Of a stretch of 17,299 bases of DNA, positions 1-5,945 are shown in pieces. Source of the DNA: Spirochaetaceae bacterium. GTDB taxonomy: Bacteria; Spirochaetota; Spirochaetia; Treponematales; Breznakiellaceae. Each line of letters opens with the position of its first letter. Positions within the stretch are counted from its first letter, which is position 1. The translations under genes were made by a program, and so were the position numbers. The DNA is taken from contig JAITCP010000166.1 in the NCBI GenBank assembly GCA_031283025.1, positions 1-17,299 of the forward strand. Direction: 5' to 3'. The notes under the pieces were generated by a model that was not told where the DNA came from, searched no databases, and was given only the letters and a program-made list of their open reading frames with translations.

Positions 1-252
1 ACCCCTGAAGGACGCTTTTTCTGCGGCCTGAAGGGGTGTTCTTCCCGCCGCCCATATGCAGAAATACTCATAAAGCGTCCGTTTTTTCAGTGATATTTGC
101 CGCAGGTGCGCCTCCCCCAGCGATCAGAAACACCCGGTTATTGGTGAAGCAGGGTAAAAGGCCGGAGCGTTTGTTCGATGGCGGGTATATTTGCGGAAGA
201 TATCGCCTTACCCCTGGAAACCATCGCTAATCTGTAACATCCGCAGTAACCT
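1..252. other. Non-coding stretch downstream of the AraC-type gene
   Basis: I see no convincing gene here. Short open frames exist on both strands but none has a ribosome binding site or recognisable protein features. The first 37 nt form an imperfect hairpin: ACCCCT pairs with AGGGGT, followed by a 2x2 internal loop and AGG with CCT. GGACGCTTT at 10-18 recurs in inverted orientation as AAAGCGTCC at 72-80. No T-run follows these elements in the right place for a clear intrinsic terminator of the minus-strand gene that ends at 253. It may contain remnants of repeats. Confidence 0.4.
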
Positions 253-1083
253 TCAAATCTGTAGTTTTTTTGACATACACTTAGACGGCGGGAACCCTCG
301 TATTTCCTTGAATAACTTGTAGAAATGAAAAACATCGCTAAAGCCGCAGAGTTCTGCTACCTCGTGGACTTTGTAGCTGCCGCTTTGGAGCATGCTTTCT
401 GCGTTGCGCACGCGCACCTGGCGGAGGTACTGGTGTACGGTTATTCCGGTTTCTTTCTTAAACAGGTGCCCAAAATAGGCTTCATCCAAATGGACTTGTT
501 CTGCCAGGCCTTTTACGGTAATTTTATCCGAATAGTGCATGGCCATGGTGCGTATTGTTTTATTTATCCGGTAATCGCCGGTCATTTTATCGATCTTGTA
601 AATAAGAATTTCCGACAAGTGGTTCAGGATTAACATGAGCAGCGCCCGCGTCCGCATTATATAACCTTGCCGTTGATTGGACCAGCATACCGTTAGTTCT
701 TTGAACATATCGATTAGGTCCCGTCTAATGCCTATATGGTTTACCAGGGGAAAGACGGGGGGAGGGCATACTGATTCAGGGTAGAGCGAATAAAAATTGA
801 CGGAAAAGCACTGCATAAGGCTGTTTGGGTAGGTTATCGCTGTTCTTTTAACGCCTTCTGTCAGGCAGAGCAAATCCCCCTGGCTTAGTTCATAATCTAT
901 TCCGTCAAGGGTATAACGGGCTTTGCCATTAATAATGTACGTTATTTCATTGTGCTCTACAAAATGCGGACGCAGCCACCATTCCGGCTGGCATTTTCTG
1001 AAAACATTATAAAAAATTTTTGGCACATAATCTTCTGTTGTATTCATTTCTTTCATACATTCTTCCGCAAATTCAAAAGCCAT
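253..1083 (-). CDS. AraC/XylS-family transcriptional regulator
   Basis: This is a cytoplasmic DNA-binding regulator of about 276 residues. The N-terminal half looks like the cupin-type sensor of AraC proteins: HNEITYIINGKARYTLDG followed by an acidic SQGDLLCL turn. The last ~100 residues carry two helix-turn-helix motifs. The first includes TVKGLAEQVHLDEAYFGHLF and the GITVHQYLRQVRV linker; the second includes VHEVAELCGFSDVFHFYKLF followed by GFPPSKC, the usual family end. The start is uncertain. ATG at 1083 is used here; a TTG at 1089 and an ATG at 1056 (preceded by GGAAG) are also possible, and none has a strong ribosome binding site. The gene is divergent from the lipoprotein/glycoside hydrolase genes, so it probably senses a sugar and controls them. 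That link is inference from position. Family assignment is secure; the ligand is unknown. Confidence 0.92.
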   Translation of the reverse strand: MAFEFAEECMKEMNTTEDYVPKIFYNVFRKCQPEWWLRPHFVEHNEITYIINGKARYTLDGIDYELSQGDLLCLTEGVKRTAITYPNSLMQCFSVNFYSLYPESVCPPPVFPLVNHIGIRRDLIDMFKELTVCWSNQRQGYIMRTRALLMLILNHLSEILIYKIDKMTGDYRINKTIRTMAMHYSDKITVKGLAEQVHLDEAYFGHLFKKETGITVHQYLRQVRVRNAESMLQSGSYKVHEVAELCGFSDVFHFYKLFKEIRGFPPSKCMSKKLQI

Positions 1084-1375
1084 TTTCAAAATTAGTAAAG
1101 GTTTTGAAGATGGATCATTTACTCATGATTTGAACATTCTATTATTCTTTTTACTTTGATCGATAATTTTTTTTCTAAAAATTACAAATTTATATGCAAT
1201 TCATACCTGATTTGTCCGGTTTATCTATATCTTTAACTTTTTACAATGGTTTATACATACATCAATGGTATGTATATTGCAAAATGCAATAAAACCGTGA
1301 AAACCGCGCGTTGCGCGTATTAAGAATTTTGGAACTGCCAGAGACAGTCTTCTTTAAGAATATTTTGGAGGGAAA
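1084..1375. promoter_or_regulatory. Divergent AT-rich intergenic control region
   Basis: This 292-nt AT-rich gap separates the AraC-type gene from the lipoprotein operon, so both promoters should lie here. I cannot assign -35/-10 boxes with confidence; TTTACA at 1240-1245 and TATACA at 1252-1257 are weak candidates. It contains a perfect 9-bp inverted repeat (listed separately), a small repeat ATTGC/GCAAT at 1276-1290, and CGCGC/GCGCG at 1305-1317. The ribosome binding site GGAGGG at 1367-1372 precedes the first lipoprotein gene. Confidence 0.5.
1252..1276. repeat. Perfect inverted repeat, candidate operator
   Basis: TATACATAC at 1252-1260 and its exact complement GTATGTATA at 1268-1276 are separated by 7 nt, so the half-site centres lie 16 nt apart. 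It sits 100-124 nt upstream of the first lipoprotein start codon in the divergent control region. It could be an operator for a dimeric regulator or part of a promoter. AraC proteins more often bind direct repeats, so the divergent AraC-type protein is not necessarily its partner. Confidence 0.45.
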
Positions 1376-3529
1376 ATGATGAAAAAAGCAATCTATGCGA
1401 TTTTAGCGCTGCTTGCCGTAATAGGTATGGTAAGCTGCGGCGGCGGAGGAGGCGGCGACGGGACGACAGTAGTACCCATTGAAGAAACTACAGTCACCTT
1501 TAACCTGAACACAGCCGCCATACTGGCATTAGATTCGGAGTTTGATGTTACCGGATTAAAACAGCCTGATCCTGTAACAGTCGTAAAAGGTGATCAAATT
1601 GGCAGCGACCTGCCAACCAGAGCTGCTCTGTTAAATGAATATTTAACTGACGGTTTTATCTTTATGAGTTGGAATACCAAAGTTGATGGTTCCGGAGCTG
1701 CTATTACATCAGCATCAACATTTACAGAGGACGCAATTACTCTGTATGCGCAATGGGAGAAGTATGAACCGGTAGAGGTTACCTTCAACACGAACGGCGG
1801 CTGGAATGCAGAAGGTTCAGCAGAAGATACTACAATTGTAGTTTCTGTCCAACCGGGCTTAACAGTCAACGATACTGTCGATGGTATGCCGGGTAATCCG
1901 TTCAAGAGCGGATACGAATTCACTGAATGGAACACGCTTGCAACTGGTCTAGGCAGTGCATTTACGGGAGCGACAGTTGTTGACGAAGCAATAACTGTAT
2001 ATGCCAAATACACGTTGGAAGTAATAATCCCGTCAGTGGACACAACAGCCGGTGAAGAATGGGTTCTGCTTAAAAATGGCTGGTATGCGGTGTACAAATT
2101 TACCCTGCCCGATGGAGCGGTATGGGATGATTACGAAAGCCTTTCGGCTGAGTACAATGTACCGGCAAAGATTGAAGGTGAACCTGTTGAGTGGTTTACC
2201 CAGGCAGCCGGCGCGAACGCTATGCGGTTGCTGGGCAATTACAAATCAACCGATTTTACGGTTTTGACCGGAACTGGAACTATGGAAGGAAAAGATCTCG
2301 CGGTTGCTGTTTACAGGGATAACGACCCCACTAATAAGAACGGCCCGTATATGATAGACAACTCAAAACCAAGAGAAAAAACCGTAGAAGGAATGGTTGA
2401 AACTGAAGCCTCCGCCGGTACTAAAGCTGGCGATTGGTGGACGGTTACTTATAACATTACCGGCACGGTAGGACATTCTCAGTTTGAGCAGAAAAATGTA
2501 CCGCATCCCAAAGCATCAGGCCCCTTCTTCTTTGGCGTAGGCGTTACCTCTGGTCCCAGTGGTTACGGAACCCTGCAGCAGATAAGGAATGTAACCTTAA
2601 AAGCCAAGTCCAATAGTGGTAAAGACGATGTAGTCGCGACCCCCGCCATATTCACCAATGCGGATGGTTCGAAACAATATAAAGCGTTTACTGGATGGCC
2701 CACTGCAGACGGCGGAAATGGGTATAAGGAAGCGTATCGTGGAGCCACAAGGCCGGAATTTGACCCTGGCGAACCACCCGCTCCGCCGGCTACGGAGGAG
2801 CTGGAAGTAACTCTTCCTTCAGTGGTCGTTAATACAACGGAGTTCTCTGGCGACTATAACAGCCCCAATGGCGTGTTTATTCCGGTAACATTCCCCACCG
2901 ATCTTAACATTTCTTCCTATGAGAAATTCTCCATAACCGTTAAAGGTTCCACCACTGATAACACTACGTTTGTCGATGTTACGGCAGACAGTTATGTGCA
3001 GTTTGATTATGTGGAAGCAGGTGTTACGGGTGGGGATGGTAAGGTTAGTTATAAGAAAATCGGGGGTAGCGGTTACAATCTTAAAACAGCAGTGGAAAAG
3101 CGCGATGTATCGCCGGATGTTAAAGATGTAGCTTCAACCTTTGCCGGTTTCCTGGTGTACAACGGCAATCAGGGTGGCATTAAATACGTACAGGTATTGT
3201 CCGTTACCTTCTATCCGCCCCCAGCGGCGAATATGGGCACGGTAAAATTCACCATTGAAGATGACGTCCTTAAGGATCCTGTGTCGGGTATTGCCAATGC
3301 GGACCTTATACTGTCCCGTGGCAACCTTGTCATCTCCGCTCCGGCTGGTTTTTCCACTTATAGCTGGAAAGTTAACGGCATAGCGGATGCCGAGACGACC
3401 AAAGACCTTACCCTGAAAACTTCGACTTATTTCAGCTCTATCGGCAAGAAAGTGGTGGTATCGTTGGTGGTTAAAGACGCAGACGGTAACAGTTATAGCA
3501 AGACCGTAATCATCACGGTGAAAGAGTAG
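1376..3529 (+). CDS. Multi-domain surface lipoprotein with InlB/Flg_new-type repeats
   Basis: A 717-residue predicted lipoprotein. The signal peptide (MMKKAIYAILALLAVIGMVSC) ends at Cys21, a loose spirochaetal lipobox followed by six glycines. Residues ~40-127 and ~134-215 are two repeats with the F-x-x-WNT...ALYA-type pattern of Listeria-Bacteroides (InlB B / Flg_new) repeats, ending YAQWEK and YAKYTLE. Residues ~215-415 look like a beta-sandwich module related to the last module of the next gene (shared ANAM, KF-P and a V/L-x-x-EY/YE strand). A proline-rich linker (~462-475) leads to a second beta-sandwich (~476-620) and a C-terminal PKD/Ig-like domain (SYSKTVIITV). No catalytic motif is visible. 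A role in surface adhesion or glycan binding is inferred from the neighbouring hydrolase. GGAGGG at 1367-1372 is 3 nt before the first ATG and 6 nt before the second (1379), so the second may be the real start. Confidence 0.85.
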   Translation: MMKKAIYAILALLAVIGMVSCGGGGGGDGTTVVPIEETTVTFNLNTAAILALDSEFDVTGLKQPDPVTVVKGDQIGSDLPTRAALLNEYLTDGFIFMSWNTKVDGSGAAITSASTFTEDAITLYAQWEKYEPVEVTFNTNGGWNAEGSAEDTTIVVSVQPGLTVNDTVDGMPGNPFKSGYEFTEWNTLATGLGSAFTGATVVDEAITVYAKYTLEVIIPSVDTTAGEEWVLLKNGWYAVYKFTLPDGAVWDDYESLSAEYNVPAKIEGEPVEWFTQAAGANAMRLLGNYKSTDFTVLTGTGTMEGKDLAVAVYRDNDPTNKNGPYMIDNSKPREKTVEGMVETEASAGTKAGDWWTVTYNITGTVGHSQFEQKNVPHPKASGPFFFGVGVTSGPSGYGTLQQIRNVTLKAKSNSGKDDVVATPAIFTNADGSKQYKAFTGWPTADGGNGYKEAYRGATRPEFDPGEPPAPPATEELEVTLPSVVVNTTEFSGDYNSPNGVFIPVTFPTDLNISSYEKFSITVKGSTTDNTTFVDVTADSYVQFDYVEAGVTGGDGKVSYKKIGGSGYNLKTAVEKRDVSPDVKDVASTFAGFLVYNGNQGGIKYVQVLSVTFYPPPAANMGTVKFTIEDDVLKDPVSGIANADLILSRGNLVISAPAGFSTYSWKVNGIADAETTKDLTLKTSTYFSSIGKKVVVSLVVKDADGNSYSKTVIITVKE

Positions 3530-3536
3530 GAGGAAA

Positions 3537-5726
3537 ATGATGAGAAATAAAACATTTATAGCGCTGTTTGCGGCGCTTATTGCGGTACTGCTGGTAGTAA
3601 CCGGTTGTGCTTTTAATGGTCCCGATACTGCCGGGGGCATCCCGGCAGGGAAAGGCAAGCTGGTGCTGTCCGTTGGCGGCACAGGCCGTACCATTCTGCC
3701 ATCCGGGGTAACGCACACATACGAGCTCTTTGATGTCGCTGACGCGCTGGAGTATGCCAACGATATGGCAGAATACGAAGCGGCAGTAGCGGAGGATCCT
3801 GACACTGACGTGGAAAAACCGGAATTCCCGACTGCCAAGTTTGAAGGCGCCGTAACGACCGATGGCGCCGTAGTAGACCCGGGCGAATATGTTCTGAGAG
3901 TAGTCGGTTCTATTGGTGGCAAGGCGTTCTCCGAAGCCTGGGTAGGCGACTATGTAGAAGCCAAAGAAGCAGATCCGGATGCTACACCCCCGAAACCGGC
4001 TGAAGACGCTTATTTTGACAACACGGTAGAAGTAGTGGCGCAGGGGACAGCAACCGTTATCGTAAAGAATTTTAGGGTTCTTGATAATGAAGCAACCAAA
4101 GGAACTTTCAGTTGGAACCTGTCCGCGTTCGACACTGCGACAAGCGTAAAGATTACGATTGGCGATGATTCTGCAATTGAGTTAAAAAGTACCCCCGGCA
4201 CTGATGAGTACGGTTTTACCGACACCATCGAACTTGCAGTCGGCCAGTATCTGGTTGTTTTCACCGTTGACGGCGTTGAGTGGAGTGAAGTGTTGTGGAT
4301 TTATGGCGACCTTACCAGCGCTTACACGCCTTCCTTCCCCGGCAACGACATTGTTGGAGAAAAAATCCCCAAGGATCTTCAGAATGTTGTTATCGCAGCG
4401 ATAAAAGAAGGCAAACTGAGCAGTGTTTGGTATAGTTACTTCGGTTCAGATTTAGTGGACGTTGACGTCGGAGACAGTGAAGAGTACTACGACGAAAACG
4501 TAACATCAGCCATTGCCGCCATTCTGAGTGACAGAATTAGTAATGCCGCACCGACAAACCTTTCCGAATTGAAAGTACTGATTGACGCCGCGTTTGTTAG
4601 GGCGGGAGCCGACGCTATTCTTGCTGATAGTTCTGACGTAGAAAATGATCTTAAAGCACTGGTGAAAAATGGCACAACCGCAGTAGCTTATGACTCAACT
4701 GAGAAAGAAGTTACCGTTGGCGCTTACACCTTCAGTGTTGAGAGTCCCCTTGTGGTTAAAGAGGTATGGTTCAGTGTGGATATATCAGCATTAGTAGAAG
4801 GGCAGGCCAGCAATCCGTTTAAGGGCAAACCTACGTATGCTGTTACCGATGGCAAAGGGAAAATTTCCTTCGCTTCTTCCACTTGGGGTGAGAACGGGAG
4901 TGGCACTTCTCAAGATCAGGGAGCGGCCTTTGCGTTAACCTCAGATCAAGTTGCCCTGGTTAAAGCCGCAGATTCTCTTATCGTGAACTTTGCGGCAGAA
5001 TCAAGCGTATCTGATGCGGTATTCCGCGGCTGTCTTGGCAGTATAAAACGCGGCGGCGGATGGAATCACACCGATATGTATTTGAATGGCGGTACAATTG
5101 GTTCGATTAGCGGTATTCACAGATACATTAACATCACGAACAAAACAAGTACTGTCGATGGATCAAATCCTCCCGAAGCAGACGCTCTTATTCACTTCAT
5201 ACTGCAAAAGAGAAATGCAACTCCGGCTGAAGTCGATGTTACCATCAGCTCAATCAAGATTAAAGCGGTAACAAGCACCGTAGTTGTCTACCATGCTCCG
5301 CTGGTTATCGAGAATGTTGAGATTGAAGCGAAAGGCAGCGCTGCACTTGAAGCCGGTGATACCGGATATATGGAAATGAGCGGCGCTAATGCGATGTTAA
5401 CCTACAAATTCCCCGCCGATGTAGGAAATTGGTATAACACCGTTAAGGTTACCTATGAGGCAGAAACGACTTCAACGGGCGATAACGAGGGCGCGACAAG
5501 GGGCGCTACCCTTAAGAATGGATATGACAGTTGGAGTGATGTTACTCCTGCAACTTATCTGACTTTAGAAAGTAGCGGAACTTTCACATGGAAGCTTTCC
5601 CTCTTTACTGGTACTACTGCTGGTTTCTCTTTGCAGCAAAACAAAGATGCCGGTGATGGAGGAGCATATCCCAAAATAAGTGAGTATAAGGTAAAGATCA
5701 CCAAGATTGAATTCACCGCAGAATAG
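3537..5726 (+). CDS. Multi-domain surface lipoprotein, putative glycan-binding
   Basis: A 729-residue predicted lipoprotein with signal peptide and lipobox VVTGC (Cys24). The N-terminal domain has the GRTILPSGVTHTYELF opening and WSEVLWIYGDLTSAYTPSF close that I associate with treponemal lipoproteins. A region at ~276-390 is probably alpha-helical. Two C-terminal modules follow: ~400-575 (KEVWFSVDISALV ... ISSIKIKAV) and ~580-729 (VIENVEIEAKG ... KITKIEFTAE), both with the strand-rich pattern of jelly-roll carbohydrate-binding domains. The last resembles a module in the preceding protein. The function is not recognised; carbohydrate binding is inferred. It lies 7 nt after the upstream gene, with AGGAGG at 3528-3533 overlapping that gene's stop codon. 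The doubled ATGATG start (3537/3540) mirrors the preceding gene. It probably belongs to the same operon. Confidence 0.83.
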   Translation: MMRNKTFIALFAALIAVLLVVTGCAFNGPDTAGGIPAGKGKLVLSVGGTGRTILPSGVTHTYELFDVADALEYANDMAEYEAAVAEDPDTDVEKPEFPTAKFEGAVTTDGAVVDPGEYVLRVVGSIGGKAFSEAWVGDYVEAKEADPDATPPKPAEDAYFDNTVEVVAQGTATVIVKNFRVLDNEATKGTFSWNLSAFDTATSVKITIGDDSAIELKSTPGTDEYGFTDTIELAVGQYLVVFTVDGVEWSEVLWIYGDLTSAYTPSFPGNDIVGEKIPKDLQNVVIAAIKEGKLSSVWYSYFGSDLVDVDVGDSEEYYDENVTSAIAAILSDRISNAAPTNLSELKVLIDAAFVRAGADAILADSSDVENDLKALVKNGTTAVAYDSTEKEVTVGAYTFSVESPLVVKEVWFSVDISALVEGQASNPFKGKPTYAVTDGKGKISFASSTWGENGSGTSQDQGAAFALTSDQVALVKAADSLIVNFAAESSVSDAVFRGCLGSIKRGGGWNHTDMYLNGGTIGSISGIHRYINITNKTSTVDGSNPPEADALIHFILQKRNATPAEVDVTISSIKIKAVTSTVVVYHAPLVIENVEIEAKGSAALEAGDTGYMEMSGANAMLTYKFPADVGNWYNTVKVTYEAETTSTGDNEGATRGATLKNGYDSWSDVTPATYLTLESSGTFTWKLSLFTGTTAGFSLQQNKDAGDGGAYPKISEYKVKITKIEFTAE

Positions 5727-5741
5727 GTTGTTTTCAAGTTT

Positions 5742-5837
5742 ACCCAGCACCTAAGCAATTAGGTGCTGGGTTTACCCGGCGTCTCAGCAATGAGGCGCCG
5801 GACTTGCCCGGCATCAAATTAATCAGGTGCCGGGTTA
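5742..5837. repeat. Three tandem 32-nt hairpin units with covarying stems
   Basis: Three contiguous units (5742-5773, 5774-5805, 5806-5837) each form a stem-loop. Unit 1 has perfect 13-bp arms (5742-5754, 5759-5771) around a GCAA loop. Unit 2 has 11 bp (5776-5786, 5791-5801), one of them a wobble, with the same GCAA loop. Unit 3 has a 9-bp stem (5807-5815, 5826-5834). Between units 1 and 2, stem positions 5/26, 8/23 and 12/19 change together (A-T to G-C twice, A-T to C-G once). Paired changes indicate that the fold is conserved rather than the sequence. The array begins 15 nt after a lipoprotein stop codon and ends about 100 nt before the hydrolase start, so it would be inside the operon mRNA. 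Attenuation, 3'-end protection or processing are possible roles. No clean T-run follows the first two stems. Confidence 0.85.
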
Positions 5838-5856
5838 ATTTTGGAAGAGAATCAAA

Positions 5857-5906
5857 CAAAGATCACAAAGTACGGCTTTGTGATCTCCGTACCTTTGTGG
5901 TCTTTG
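5857..5906. repeat. Palindrome with two mutually exclusive folds before the hydrolase gene
   Basis: AGATCACAAAG (5860-5870) pairs perfectly with CTTTGTGATCT (5876-5886) around TACGG. Alternatively 5857-5875 pairs with 5887-5906, giving a longer stem with one bulge and one wobble in which CCGTAC pairs with GTACGG. The two folds share bases and cannot coexist. The sequence lies in the leader of the glycoside hydrolase gene, 29 nt before its ribosome binding site. It may be a REP-like or MITE-like repeat or a leader structure; I cannot tell which from one copy. Confidence 0.6.
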
Positions 5907-5945
5907 TGTGATCTTCTTCAAGATAATTTTATTCAAGGAGTAATT

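Noticed and set aside
36..230. Small plus-strand open frame at the window start
   Set aside because: No ribosome binding site, no recognisable protein features, and it lies in repeat-like DNA.
325..633. 102-codon open frame on the plus strand
   Set aside because: Antisense to the helix-turn-helix half of the AraC-type gene, which is clearly the coding strand.
3134..3922. 262-codon open frame on the minus strand
   Set aside because: It lies opposite the ends of two lipoprotein genes that have signal peptides, good ribosome binding sites and domain structure; its own product is low-complexity Ser/Thr/Ala sequence with no site upstream.
5742..5837. Possible CRISPR array
   Set aside because: The units are contiguous with no spacers, vary in sequence, and fold individually; there are only three and no cas genes are nearby.
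5742..5837. Plain intrinsic terminators
   Set aside because: Units 1 and 2 lack a following T-run and only unit 3 has a weak TTAATTTT; partial termination remains possible but three standard terminators are not supported.
5841..5945. N-terminal extension of the GH30 gene from TTG 5841
   Set aside because: It would bury the signal peptide 35 residues inside the protein and translate the palindrome; AAGGAG and ATG at 5946 give a proper lipoprotein start.
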